A stretch of 64,000 nt of DNA from Glycine soja (taxonomy: Eukaryota > Streptophyta > Magnoliopsida > Fabales > Fabaceae). Below, piece by piece: positions 10,226 through 21,830 of this stretch; position 1 is the stretch's first letter; each line of letters begins with the position of its first letter. Location: positions 10,875,395 through 10,939,394 of the forward strand of contig NC_041016.1 in NCBI RefSeq assembly GCF_004193775.1, given 5' to 3'. A model generated the notes under the pieces. That model saw only the letters and a list, made by a program, of their open reading frames with translations. It had not been told where the DNA came from and did no database searches. The position numbers and the translations under genes were made by a program.

Positions 10226-12199
10226 TCAACACAAAGGTTTAAGCCCCATCCCCCTCGACGATTCAAGTATAACTTTCTTTGTTAGACCTTTAGTGAACGG
10301 ATCTGCCAAGTTGTTCTCTGATCTAACAAACTGTAATGAGATCACACCATTTTTTAACAATTCTCTGACTGAACTGTGTCTAATGCGTATGTGTCTCCTT
10401 TTTCCATTATAAACACTGTTCTTAGCAATTCCAATAGCTGCTTCAGAGTCACAATGAAGAGAAACTGGTATAGACCGTTTCCCCCACAATGGCACATCTG
10501 CCAACAAGTTTCTCAACCATTCAGCTTCTTGACCTGCTAAATCAAGAGCAATAAATTCTGATACCATAGTTGAACGTGCTATACAAGTTTGCTTGGAAGA
10601 CTTCCATGATATGGCACCTCCACCTAAAGTAAAAACATATCCACTAGTGGAACTTACTTCATCATTATCAGTAACCCAATTTGCATCACAAAATCCTTCT
10701 AACACAGCAGGAAATTTATAAAAATGCAAACACCAATCCATAGTACCTTTAAGATACCTGAGTAAGCGACGAAGTGCAGTCCAATGTTCATTACCTGGAT
10801 TGTGAGTATATCTGCTTAGTCTACTCACAGCATATGCTATGTCGGGTCTAGTACAATTCATGAGAAACATAACACTCCCTATGATTTTAGCATATTCAGT
10901 TTGTGAAACACTAGAACCATTGTTTTTCTTAAGATGTATGCTAGGATCATAGGGAGTTCTCACAGGTAATTCATCATAACAATTAAATTTTTTTAAGTAT
11001 CTTTTCAATATAATGTGACTGGCACAAGGAAAAACCATTATCACTTTTTCTCATTTTAACTCCAAGAATCACATCAGCTTCTCCTAGATCTTTCATATCA
11101 AAATGAGAAGATAAGAATAATTTGGTCTTTTCCACTACAGTCACATTAGTACCGAAAATTAACATGTCATCAACATATAAACATATTATCACACATTCTT
11201 GTCCAAACAATTTAGAGTAAACACAAGTGTCAGATGAATTCACAATATAACCATCACTTACCAAAGTTTGGTCAAATTTTTCATACCATTGTTTGGGAGC
11301 CTGTTTAAGGCCATATAATGATTTTCTCAACTTACACACTTTGTTCTCTTGACCTTGAATCACATAGCCCTCAGGTTGTTCCACATAAATTTCCTCTCTC
11401 AAGTCACCATTAAGAAAAGTTGTCTTTACATCCATTTGATGCACTATAAGTCCATGAATAGCAGCTAAAGCAACAAGAGAGCGAATTGTGGAAATTTTAA
11501 TAACAGGAGAATATGTATCAAAATAGTCAATTTCTTTCTTTTGTGTGTAACCAACAACTACTAATCTAGCCTTAAATTTATCAATGGTTCCATCAGTTCT
11601 TAGTTTCTTTCTAAAAATCCATTTGCATCTAATTGGTTTACTTCCCTTAGGTAAGTCAACTAAATCCCAAGTATGATTAGACATGATAGAATCTAATTCA
11701 CTATTAATTGCCTCTTTCCAAAAATTGGCATCAATGGAAGTTACAGTCTCATTATAAGTTTTAGGATCTTCCTCAATGAGAAAAGTAGATACAAAAACAT
11801 CATTTATTTTATCGACATCATTGTTTTCAACCACGAAGGCAGTAACAAAATCTGGTCCAAAACTACTTTCTATTCTCTTCCTTTTACTTCTTCTAGGTTC
11901 ATTAACTTGTTCATTTGTTACAGAGGAAGAAGTATGCAAATGTAAAGGCACTGAAGTAGTATTACAAGAAGAAATCAATTCATTAACATGTTTTGTTAAA
12001 GGAAATTCTTGTTCAAAAAATTTTGCATTTCTAGATTCACAAATAGAATTATCATTCAAACGCAAGAATCTATAAGCAGCACTATTTTGAGCATATCCAA
12101 TAAACACACAATCAAAAGTTTTGGTACCTACATTAGTCCTCTTGAAATCTGGTAGAGCTACCTTAGCAAGACATCCCCATACTATTAAAAAATTTAAAT
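10226..12199 (-). pseudogene. Copia pol remnant: integrase C-terminus, reverse transcriptase, RNase H
   Basis: Reading on the minus strand, the sequence starts in the C-terminal part of copia integrase (VWGCLAKVALPDF, then FDCVFIGYA). It continues through the reverse transcriptase (WKEAINSELDSI, QMDVKTTFLNGDL, LYGLKQAPKQWY, and the catalytic YVDDMLIFG) and ends in RNase H ([21 protein letters not shown]). The frame changes once between about 11044 and 10983, splitting RT from the connection/RNase H part. There is no gag, no protease and no integrase catalytic core. The coding strand is that of the element. The translation of the frames into 5' LTR sequence (12200-12335) is an artefact of the deletion junction. 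Confidence 0.92.
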
Positions 12200-12733
12200 A
12201 AGTCATAAGTACAAAACAGAAACATATAACACAGATTGGAGGTTTGTTGTGCCGTGAAAAATCACTGCCTTGAAAGCAAAATTCGGCTAGACCTTGATGC
12301 AATCTAGTTTGCCGACTGCTCCCCAAGGTTAACACAACGAGCCTATGAACACGTGCACTCGTGGCCTTAGGCTATGGAAATCACAAAACAATTGCCCAGA
12401 ATTTTAGAAGTAGATAATAAGAAAAGAATTGAAAATTATTTTCTGCCTGTGCCAGCCCCTGCAAGACTATGACAGACCTCTTTTTTAATAGCAAAACCAC
12501 AAAAACGTCTTTTTCTTTTCCTGTCCACAAATCATAATTATTAGCTACACATTTAACAAATTGACCGTTAGAGAATTGCTAATAAAGTGGAGGTTATGCT
12601 ATTTGATTTATAACTAATCAAGAGCATTAAAAAAAAAAAGAAATATTTGTTAAAAGAATAACAATCAAAACTGTTTAAAATCAGTTAGGAAATTTGGGAA
12701 TAAATTGTGGCTTCAGTTTGCCATTGTCCAACA
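12200..12733 (-). repeat. 5' LTR of the copia element, inner end deleted
   Basis: Matches the other LTR from AAGTCATAAGTACAAAAC (12200) to GTCCAACA (12733), but lacks its first 16 bases (TGTTGGAAAAAACTAG). The missing part and the adjoining primer-binding site were removed by the internal deletion. It carries a 4-bp insertion relative to its partner near 12330. Confidence 0.92.
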
Positions 12734-12757
12734 ATGCTAAGCTTTCTCAGGAACTAG

Positions 12758-14049
12758 TTGCCAATCACAAACCAAGTATTTTTATTAGCTTCACTGTTCA
12801 TTTCACTGAAAACTGCTTCAATGTTCTTCAACTTTGAGGAATCTGCAGTCAAAACAATCAAACTCTCCTTTAAATACAAGGTCCAGCAGGATCTTCCTTT
12901 TTTGCAAATTCAGAGGTACAGTTATGTGAATGTGTATATGAAATGGAAAAAAGATTCATACTATGACTCAGTTGAGCACATCCACGACTCCGTTCAGCTC
13001 AAGCCTATCATTGCCCTCAAAAACTGCATTGCCTGGGATCCCAATGGGTCCATTCCTATCTTTGCAGTGTCAAAGAGGGGATAGAGATAGATGTGCACAT
13101 GAAGGTTGCAATATTTATGAAGCAATATCCATTTTTGAGGAGTTTACGGGTCCCAAATACAATCTTCCTTGGTTTAGGTTGACACCGGAAGCTGCTGAGA
13201 TTGACAGGGATGAGAAGAGAGTATATGAAGAATGCAGGGAGGACTTAAGGTCCAGGTTGAGGAAGATGATATTGATGACCAGAGAGCATGTTCTACCTTT
13301 AAAGATAATTCAGGGGATGCAGTGGTATTTGGGGTTGCTTAGTGATTTTCTGCAGCACCCAGAACAAAATCTTGATGAATCTTTCAGGTTTGTAGACATG
13401 GAAGATGGATTGAAGGGGTTGGCTCTTGACAGTGGAGAAAAGATTTATTCTTTAATGGAAAAAAATGCCACAAAAAGAGGTTTGTATTCTGGGGGTCCAA
13501 TGGGAGCCGTTGAATTTCCATTTTTTCCATCAAAGGGTTTAAAGTTGAGGAGGAAGTTAAGAACTGGCTAAATGAATTTCAGAAGCTTCCATATATTTCA
13601 CCTTATGATGATTTTCAAACTTGGATCCAAATGGTGACATAGCAGATAAAAGACTTGTGGGAGTTCTCCATGAGCTACTTTCCCTTTTTGTTGAGCATTC
13701 AGCCGAGAGGAAGAAGTTGTTTTGCCTCAAGAAGTATTTTGGGTTGCCACAGAAAGTGCATAGAGCATTTGAGCGGCATCCCCATATGTTTTATATATCT
13801 TTCAGGAACAAAACTCGTACAGTCATTCTAAAGGAAGCTTACAGCAATAAATCAGCTATAGAGAAGCATCCTCTGTTGAGGGTCAGGAAGAAGTACATCA
13901 AGTTGATGAAGAAATCGGAAGTGATTTTAAGGAACAGGAGGGTGAATAATCGATTTTCTAATTGTAATGCAAAATTGGATATAGATTCAAATGATCTAGG
14001 TGAAAAGGGACATGAGATGTCAAGTTGCTCTTTGGAACAGGTTGCGTGA
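12758..14049 (+). pseudogene. PORR-domain (plant organelle RNA recognition) protein, frameshifted
   Basis: The plus strand encodes most of a PORR (DUF860) protein. Members bind organelle group II introns and help their splicing (WTF1/WTF9 type). Recognisable blocks in order are PIIALKNCIAWDPN, FTGPKYNLPWFRLTPEAAE, LPLKIIQGMQWYLGL, FRFVDMEDGLKGLA, KRGLYSGGP, ADKRLVGVLHELLSLFVEHS and LPQKVHRAFERHPHMFYISF. The coding register changes at least four times: near 13080 (in a G run), near 13130, near 13540 and near 13615. The copy is therefore a pseudogene unless the assembly is wrong at all four places. No targeting peptide is evident, and a copia element lies 25 bp upstream of the first open codons. 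The C-terminal 140 residues are uninterrupted. Confidence 0.85.
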
Positions 14050-15015
14050 AAATTTATAAAAGAAGACTTAAGGTAAACATGGTTTTTTTACTAACAGAGA
14101 AAGAGACAAGTAGCTGATAATAAGCATAAGTTGAAAATGGGCACATCTAGTGATATTAAAGCCTTGATGTATTTTTTTTCAATTTCATCTCTACACACGA
14201 TTGTGATTAGCTTCAATAAAAATCTTGATTAACTCTTGAACTCTTTAGCCTTTCTTATTTTTAGGTGTTTTAAATGTTTTACATATGTGGTGTAGGCGTG
14301 TGGCTATGTATGCTGCTATACTCTATTTTGTGCTTGTACTTGTCAGCATAAGTCGATGACATCATATTTATTTTTTGGCAAGTCATAACATGTTTTCAAG
14401 CCTTTTCTAACTTGATTACTTTTGTCCTGCTATCATGTTGTAGATATGGTCTCTTTATTGCCCTTGGAATTATGTGATTCTGATATGCCTCATAGTTGAA
14501 GGTGATTGATTTTGTTGTGTGATATTCTTTATTTTAATCAATATGTCTTCTGTAGTTAATGTGTTAAACTTGTGTTTGATGATCTATCTTTGGTGAAGGT
14601 GAAGCTGTGATCAGTCATGGATAGTTGGCATACAGCTATTTAGGTTATTTTTTTCTCTTGTCATTGCTGGCTTTGTATGATTGATGAACATCTTACTGAG
14701 AGCTTGGACAGTGGGATAGTGGAATTGTTTGGAAAATATTATCAAAAAATGGCCAAAGTTTACTTCTTGGAATGGTGTATTCCTTGTATTTCAAGAAATG
14801 TGCAAATAGTATTTGTTGTTTTGATGATTACCCTTGTAGCAGACAAGGAGTACCTGTTGCATGTACAGTAGATTCTGGATATTGGGCATTAATGAATACT
14901 AAGAGCACACTACAGATGTATAGGGATGGCTCAAATATTGGTAAAAAAATAACAATTTTGATCGTTCTCTCTTGCAGCAAACTCAATCTTTTTCTTTTAC
15001 TTTTTTTGCATTCCC
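14050..15015. other. 3' flank of the PORR pseudogene, no gene seen
   Basis: T-rich intergenic sequence. Short frames at 14677-14871 and 14772-15056 show no family resemblance. Some of it may be old 3' untranslated sequence of the PORR gene. Confidence 0.5.
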
Positions 15016-15174
15016 TTAGAGCATCTTTAATACTGGATCTTGGTAATAGATCTTAAGTTGAAGATCTGATCTTTTCCATATCCAACAATAAAGCATCCCT
15101 CAAGATCTCCATGTTGGAGATACAGTTCTTGGGGAAGAACTCTAAAGATCCACACACTTAAAAAAAATTATTGC

Positions 15175-15665
15175 TCATTTGGTAACAGTAAAACGTGAGG
15201 AGGAAAATGAGAGAAAAAAATTTGGTAGCATAGACGGAGGAGATGAAGAACAACCAAAAAAAAAACAAACCAACAAAAGATCCATGAAAAAAAAACATCA
15301 GACTTCTATGCAATAGAGAGAACAATGAAACAAAAATTTTAAAACAAAATAATACATCACAAAGAAGGGGAAGGGGGGAAGGAGATGAAGAGGGTAGAGG
15401 AGGGGAAAGGGGGAAGAAGAAGAGAAGAAGAAAAAGTGGGAAAGATGAGGGGATGAGTGGGTTTTGAGGAGAGAAGAAGAATGGGGAAGATTTGGGTATG
15501 AGTTGGAGCTTAGGAAAGAAGAAGAAGATGGGGAAGATGAGGGGGTGGGTGTTGAGGAGAGAAGAAGATAAGTGGGAAAAATGAGGGGTGAGTGAGATGG
15601 GACGAGGATGATATGGCAAAAGAGAGAAGAAGAGACTCGACGAGGATAAAAAAAAAACATCATTT
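15175..15665. other. Purine-rich (GA) strand-asymmetric tract
   Basis: For nearly 500 bases the plus strand is mostly A and G, in GGGAAGAAGAAGAG-type words. Open frames on the minus strand (Ser/Pro/Phe-rich) are a by-product of this composition and are not genes. Such polypurine-polypyrimidine tracts can form triplex (H-) DNA. The tract lies inside the Harbinger-like element, 5' of its ORF1 remnant. Confidence 0.8.
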
Positions 15666-15885
15666 GTCAAATCATAGGTTTGCACTGTAAATGTTGACTA
15701 CAAAATTTTACCATTAAGGAGTAAAATTTGTAGATTTGTTCAATTGTTACACAAGATGTTAGCTAACAACATTCTATAAATTGTTTTAGTACACACAAAA
15801 TTTATATACACAATTTTCATTCTCATTCTTCATTTGTCAATTTCAATTCTCCAATCTGAATCTTAATTAAATTTTGTTTTTGTGA

Positions 15886-16830
15886 AATGGATCCAAATTA
15901 TTTTAATTGACAAACTTATATAATTTTTTTGTAAAATTACCACATGCCTCCTTCAACTCAAAATTTACAAAATTGTTCTTTTTTTTCCTTCCTTTTTTAC
16001 CACCACCACCTCCAAATTATTTTATGTCAAACACTCAAACACCTTTCACCATAAATTCTCAAGCATTTTCTTGAATCCCACCAAACAATCCTACCATGTT
16101 TTCAAATGATGAAGTTGGATCGTAATTTTCATAATTTTTTACCCAAATTGGATTAGAAGATATTGTCGTTGAGGAAATAGGAGGGTCTTCTACAAAAAAG
16201 AAGCCTCGACTCATCTTTATAATTGAAGAAGATATACATCTCATTAGTTCATGGCTTAACATCTCAACAAATCCAATTGTTAATGATGGCCAAGCAAAAG
16301 AAACGTTTTGGTTGAGAGTCTCAGAAAATTACAACAAACTTTGAGGTGAACTACACAAAAGAGCAGTGGATCAATTAAAATCCCAATGACAAAAAATTAT
16401 TTTGAGCGTACAAAAGTTCAAAGGTCATTACAAGCAAGCAGTATCATTGAAGAAAAATGATTACATGGAAAACGATACCATGCTTCATGCATATGGCATT
16501 TGGGAGGAAAACAAAGGAAGCGATTTTATTTGGAATATGCTTGACGACTTTTTGGAAGATCAACTAAAGTGGTTAAACTAGTTTATTGAAAATTGTTCTA
16601 AAAGGACGAAGATTTCCACATCTGAGGCATATTCATCTTCATCTAATCCAAAAACATCGGTAAAAGATTATGAAGCTGACACACCGTCTCAAATTGTCTG
16701 TCCAATGGGGGAAAAGGAAGCCAAAATTAAGGAAGAACAATGGGAAATGAGTAGGACGCTTACCAGTCTTGTGGACTTGACTGGTGTGGAGGAAGCAATG
16801 AGGGAAAAAAATGTCATTGCATAAGTAAAA
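15886..16830 (+). pseudogene. SANT/Myb-like, NAM-associated protein remnant (Harbinger ORF1-like)
   Basis: With several stops and frame changes, the plus strand encodes the pattern of the plant NAM-associated/SANT family. Recognisable pieces are EEDIHLISSWLNISTNPIV, ETFWLRVSENYNKL, KFKGHYKQAVSLKK, FIWNMLDDFLEDQLKW and a C-terminal KEEQWEMSRTLTSLVDLTG helix. Intact members have a DNA-binding SANT domain followed by a charged C-terminal helix, and many are carried by PIF/Harbinger elements. Start MDPNYFN at 15886. The copy is clearly non-functional. Its position inside GAGCATCT-type ends supports a transposon origin. Confidence 0.65.
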
Positions 16831-16930
16831 CTAGTCATTGCATAAATAATCGTTATAAAACTAGTCATTGCATAAGTAATCATTATGAAACTAGTCATTG
16901 CATAAGTAGCCACTATAAAATTATTTGTTG
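16811..16930. repeat. 30-bp tandem repeat, three copies plus a partial one
   Basis: The unit CTAGTCATTGCATAAGTAAT plus about 10 bases starts at 16831, 16861 and 16891, exactly 30 bp apart. A partial unit (GTCATTGCATAAGTAAAA) lies at 16813-16830. It follows directly on the SANT-like remnant. Confidence 0.85.
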
Positions 16931-17114
16931 CAAAATTTGCTATTTAATTGTTCAATTTTCATTCTTTCTTGTATGTTTTCTTTAAACAACGAGATTTTCC
17001 ACTAAAAGAAAAAATGAGAAATTTTAAAATATCTTTAATTCTACGTGACACTGTAGGATCCACCAAAAATCGATCTAAAATTCCAATTTGAAATCTCCCA
17101 CACTAAAGATACTT

Positions 17115-17633
17115 AGGTAATATAGTGTAGAAATAACTCCTTTATCTTTCCTTGATATCTTGCTTAGCTATCAAGAATAATATATATCCAAAAGACACAT
17201 AAATTCTGTTGGTTTCTTACTTTTTTTTTTTTAAAATATTCTTAGGATTTTATACCTTAGGTTCTTTCAAGTTATTAGCATTGTTGCATTCTTATTTATT
17301 AATATTCCCATCTTTTGAGAAATAGAGGAATGTGACCTCAACATAGTGATGTTGACTGTCACCTTCACACAAGTATTGGAAGAAAATTTATTATAATGAG
17401 AGGCAGGAATAATAATAATAATAAATGAAAGAGGGACACACGCACACACATGTAAGTAATTTTGATGAAATGCCACAACCATGCTATATGTAGTAAGCTA
17501 CGTTATTGTGGTATCAAAAGCCAGTTAAGTTTATTGGTTTTGATGATTGTATTTATTTCTCAAATATGTAGAGATAGTAAACCGAAACACATTTGTTTTT
17601 TTTTTTGCTTTACGAAACACAGATAAGTTAAAC
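17115..17633. other. 3' flank of the annexin gene
   Basis: AT-rich sequence downstream of the annexin stop codon. It should include the 3' untranslated region, but no single clear polyadenylation signal stands out. No other feature seen. Confidence 0.5.
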
Positions 17634-20600
17634 TCAATTGTTTCCTAACAACGCAAGAAGAAAATTCTTGTAATTTCCTGATGTCTTCTTAGCCACGGAA
17701 CTATCAAGTGTGACACCATTTCTCTTGAAGTAAAGGTCATTGATTTCATTTAAATCCCTCTCTGCACGAGTGATGATTACACGGCTCAATTCATGTTCTT
17801 CAGCTATCAATTCATTCAAGGCGTAGCATAACACCTAATTCAATGTATACATGTTTAATAAAAGTTATTGAACATAAACTATAAAATAAAGAATGGTAGC
17901 CAACATAATTTGATGACTCAAGTTACCTTAGCCAAGTATCTACGAGGGTTCTTAATGCAACGAATGACAGTACGCAGTGCTGTCATGTATTCATCATTTG
18001 GATTTGTTGATAATCCCTACAATTAGCAAAGAACACCAATGTATCATTACTTCTATCTATTTACAAAGAAAAACAATTTAAATCTCAATTGAATATATCT
18101 ACCTTGGTAATTGTCGTGCCATACACATTTCTAAAGGTACTGAAAGTTGCACATAGCTGCTTCTTACTTCTTGTGCATAAAATTCTTATGATTTCATCGT
18201 CGTTAAAGGCCTTGTTTTCGATCACTTGATGAAGAATGTTTGCTTCTAAATGAGCCAGATTCTCATCAAACTCGTCTCCATCATACCTATAGGTACTTAT
18301 AACTGCAACCAACAACTGCATGAAAAATGATAAGTCTCTTGTTGAGTTATAAAATAGAAAGAGGTGAAATGTTATAGATGCATTCTTCTTTATTTTCGAG
18401 CAAGTTGTTCTGGTTTGTGCTTGTAGAAATTTTTACTTCTGTGCACCAATAGAACTAATGCATGCAAATGAAAGATTAGCAAATGCATACGTTTGTGCTA
18501 GTTTTCATCTTCAACATTAGAATCAACCAGAAAACAATTTACTCTCCCTAATTTTAATTAGTTTCACAAGTGGGTTCATGATTTTATCCAAGTAAACAAC
18601 AAAGTTCACGTGATTGTCACTATGTTTCTATTTGTTTATTATTCTTTTTCCTTCCTAAACTGAAATATGTTTTTTCAGAAAATAAAGCATATGGTAGTTG
18701 AAGGAAGAATGGAGGAGGGAGACAAGGTCGTGGATTTGAATTTCTTCCACTAACAAAAACTAACCATTAACAATTTTTGATTAAAAAAAAAAAATAGCTT
18801 AGTAACCCACTTACTCTGCGAATATCACCGATTGTTTTGGATGCCACATCTTCTTCAAGGCAATGCTTGTATTGAAACTGGTATGAACGCTTTGCAGCAA
18901 GAAACTCTTCTGATGTTCTAGTGCAAACAATCTCAACAATTACTTTGTAATCTGGTGTTTCCTTCTTTAATGCTTCATTAATAAATGCAGCGTCTCTTTC
19001 AGCTGGATCCATCGTCCAATTGCAAATAGCTCTCTAATTTGAATAGTAGTTATTATATTTTTCAATAAGATAAATTAAGTTAATCATCAAATAGATATAT
19101 CCAAAATATTTTAATGTTATATGATTTCAAATCTATTTCAATTAAATTGAACATTAACAAAATTATCACATGTCGTGGGTTAGTTTGGATGGAATATGAT
19201 TGCCATAAAAAATAGCCCAATATTTATATTTACAGGAAAAAAAGTCCCTCGATTTGAATTCTATATAAAATTGAATATGTTTTAGTAATCAATTAAAAAA
19301 TCATTAAAATTATATATAGTATTTTTTATTTATTATATTGATGAATATAGTCCATAAAATATCATCATTTAAATTTTAGGATGATCACACTAGTTTGTTC
19401 TGAATTTTTCTTCAGTGTCATCCATTAGCTAGCTAATATGAAGTTTGGAAATGGATTCTCTGCGGTTACTGTTGTGACTGCATGAGATCTCAGTCTTCCA
19501 AAATAAATTATATATTTTAAATAATTAACTAAAAAAAAAATTATATCCTTGGATTATGACTGCAGGGTCCTGTATTTGCTTTATGATTGTAGTGGAATCA
19601 AGGTCCGTGAAGTTTATTTCGATGAATATATTCATTCCGATCCAAGTGTGAGGAGAGAAAGAAAGTGCGGAAGTAATTTCATCTTGCACATATATACATA
19701 TATACCTCAAAGCTTCCTGAAAGTTCAGATTTGAATTGTTGGATAAGATCTTCCTGATAAAGTTCTTCATAAGCCATCCTCACAAGTTTCCTTTGAGCTA
19801 CATTTCGATGTGCTAGTATAGATATAAGAGCTGTCTCATCTGTCCCCAATCCTATATAAATCACATGCATATAAGTTTTTTCATTAAAAAGAACATGGTT
19901 AAAAATATAGTAAAATTAGTCTGTATATCCATGAGCATGATATGCAAGATCTTGATTTTATAAAGGAAATTTAGTCAATTTTATAAAAAAAGTAAGATAC
20001 AATGGAAAAATTCTTATAATAGTAAACAAAAAAATATTTAAACAAGTCAAACTAAAATTACATATACTAAAATGACATGAAAATTTATTAATAGTTAGAA
20101 ATATCAATATTATAAAACAAAATGTGGCATAAGAGTGATTTAATTTGTTTATCCTTTTCCACTTGTATGAATTTTGCAAAGGTGTCATGATTACTTAAAA
20201 AAAAACATTTAAAAATTATAGCACAATATTAAAATCTATTTTAAACATAAAATAACATTATACTAATATGACATATGGATGCATTAAAATTTATAGCCAT
20301 ACATAAATGACAAGATTAAAAGTTATCTAAAATCATATTATTACTTAAAAAATATATGATTTTAAAAAAAATCATGTGATGTGAGTTATAATAAAATTTA
20401 GGATTTATTATATTTTTAGTTCCTAATCTTTTTAGGATATTTAGTTTTAGTCACTGATTTTAATCCTTAGTTTAAGGGACTAAAAGCAAGTTAAGGAACA
20501 TTTCTTAGTAAAAGAAAATTAAAGACTAAAAATAGAAATTTTTAAAAAATAGAGATAAAAAATAGTAAACCTAAAATTTAATATTTAATATTGATTTCTC

Positions 20601-20783
20601 TCATTCTTACACGCATATTTTATTTTATGGTGATGTATCAAGTGATATTTATATATATTGTGCAACATAAAAGATACTTAGCTAGAAACAATAAAATTGG
20701 AGCAAAATACCTTTGCACGCTTTCTTGATATTTTCAGCATCTTCAATCGAAGAAGAATGTTTTGCAGCAATTAGCGTAGCCAT
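17634..20783 (-). CDS. Annexin (RJ4-like plant annexin), six exons, 313 aa
   Basis: Coding exons on the minus strand are 20783-20711, 19851-19706, 19033-18815, 18315-18103, 18016-17927 and 17834-17634. All introns are GT-AG and the spliced frame is 942 bp. Plant annexins bind membranes in a calcium-dependent way at the cytosolic face and act in secretion and stress signalling. Four annexin repeats are visible. Repeat 1 (about residues 15-82) keeps the GLGTD calcium loop and the conserved AHRN; repeat 2 has DPAERDA and VCTRTSEE; repeat 3 has YRYDGDE and LCTRSKKQL; repeat 4 has [11 protein letters not shown] and ends FLLALLG. In repeat 4 the usual GxGTDE loop is replaced by IAEEHEL, so only repeat 1 appears to keep a type II site. 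Length (313 aa) and the six-exon layout are normal. The start is the first ATG, followed by ATLIA as in relatives. A TATA box lies about 50 bp upstream. Intron 1 (859 bp) carries a MITE-like repeat. Confidence 0.93.
20392..20581. repeat. MITE-like foldback repeat in annexin intron 1
   Basis: The left part (AAATTTAGGATTTATTATAT...TTTTAGTC) pairs imperfectly with the right part (GACTAAAAATAG...TAGTAAACCTAAAATTT) in inverted orientation over about 60 bp. No coding content. It adds about 190 bp to the intron. Arms are AT-rich, so some of the pairing may be compositional. Confidence 0.5.
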
Positions 20784-20830
20784 CTGGTCTTGTGTGCCAA
20801 GATTTGTTCAAAGGAGTTTATTCCAAAATT

Positions 20831-20840
20831 TTATTTTATA
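20831..20840 (-). promoter_or_regulatory. TATA box of the annexin gene
   Basis: The minus strand reads TATAAAATAA about 50 bp upstream of the annexin ATG. This predicts a very short 5' untranslated region of about 20 nt. Other AT-rich matches nearby cannot be excluded. Confidence 0.5.
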
Positions 20841-21089
20841 GAAGATAAATGTAAAGTAACGATTTCGTAAATTAATATAGCACTCATAACAATTAACGTA
20901 TATGTTATTCTAAAGAGTCCTTGTCAATTAATAAAAGTAACTGAAACACTGTTATTGTAAAGAGGTTTTAAGACAATAAATAAAATAATAGACTTACATT
21001 AAATAGATCAATCAAAGGTAACATAAAAAAATTTTATAACTTCAAATTAAATTACAACAAACTTGATGATGAATTGTCCTCAAGTGGAA

Positions 21090-21672
21090 GGCAAATTTAC
21101 TTTAGGGGTTAGTTTTACAAACTATTTATCAATGGGGTCTGTTTTCAAACTTTTAACAAGGGGTCTGTTCCTGCATGGATGTCGCCAGAAGAACTCGCAA
21201 CATAACTGTTCCACCATTGTAGATGGCGAGAACGATGCTGGGCTGGAGGGTGCACGTTGGTGCCGTCACTGGAGATGGCGAGATGCATAATCCGTCAATG
21301 TAGTTGGTGGGAAGCGCTGAACGTTAAAAAAAGTAACAAGTCTCGCACTCGCAATTTAGATATTTGGGAAGATGAAGTTTGACCCCAATTTCCCACAGTT
21401 CTTCCTACTCCACCACTAAATTATAACGTATTTCCTTTTTTTATTTACATCATTATTATTGTTATTTTAGTGTATGGATGGTACAAAATAAATATTTTTT
21501 TATATAATTAAATATAAAAAATAAAATCAACATTGTGTATGAAATAAATGGACTGAAATAAAAACATTTATCTTATATATTTTCATGATTTTCGATAAAC
21601 ATTAATTACTGTTTTTATAAAATTACTTTATACTAATATCATATTAAAAAAATACCATGCACTAATAATATA
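21090..21672. repeat. Left inverted-repeat arm
   Basis: Pairs with 22616-23163. Relative to the other arm it has extra GC-rich sequence at about 21240-21320 (GGCTGGAGGGTGCACGTTGG, GGGAAGCGCTGAACG). Confidence 0.8.
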
Positions 21673-21830
21673 AGCGAAACAACTATGTTCTCGCCATTCT
21701 GATTGCCGCAATTCTAGTGATTCAGTGTAAACATCATGCACTAAAAAAATATAAGCGAAAATATAATGCACTAAAATAATATCATGCACTAAAAAAATAT
21801 AAGCGAAACAGCTATGTTCTCGCCATTCAG
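21673..21830. repeat. Short degenerate tandem repeats in the spacer of the inverted element
   Basis: ATCATGCACTAAAAAAATAT followed by AAGCGAAA recurs at about 21732 and 21782, with shorter copies between and before, and a TATGTTCTCGCCATTC word occurs at about 21684 and 21812. They look like duplicated pieces of the inner arm end. Confidence 0.6.

Larger units (their letters stand above)
9083..12733 (-). mobile_element. Ty1/copia LTR retrotransposon, internally deleted, 3.65 kb
   Basis: Two direct long terminal repeats of about 0.53-0.54 kb flank a minus-strand pol remnant. The element begins TGTTGGA, ends TCCAACA and is bounded by a perfect 5-bp duplication ATGCT (9078-9082 and 12734-12738). 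A polypurine tract (minus strand GGTGGGGGA, about 9626-9636) adjoins the 3' LTR. By eye the LTRs differ at about seven substitutions and a few small indels, so insertion was recent. The inner end of the 5' LTR, primer-binding site, gag, protease and most of integrase are missing: LTR sequence joins integrase sequence directly near 12200. It cannot be autonomous. Confidence 0.95.
15019..17114 (+). mobile_element. Decayed PIF/Harbinger-like element
   Basis: The left end reads GAGCATCTTTAATACTGG after TTA (15016-15018). The right end in reverse complement reads AAGTATCTTTAGTGTGGG. This is a short imperfect inverted repeat of the GAGCATCT type common in plant PIF/Harbinger elements. A matching TTA is not clear on the right, so the duplication is unconfirmed. 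The interior holds a degenerate SANT-like ORF1 remnant. No DDE transposase gene is left. Confidence 0.45.

Noticed and set aside
15158..15685. Long minus-strand frames of Ser, Pro, Phe and Leu
   Set aside because: They come from translating the pyrimidine strand of a GA-rich tract; two frames are open at once and neither has a domain.
19525..19770. Frames extending out of annexin exon 2 into intron 2 as a separate gene
   Set aside because: The part with meaning is exon 2; the rest is intron, as shown by the clean splice joins and continuous annexin repeat.
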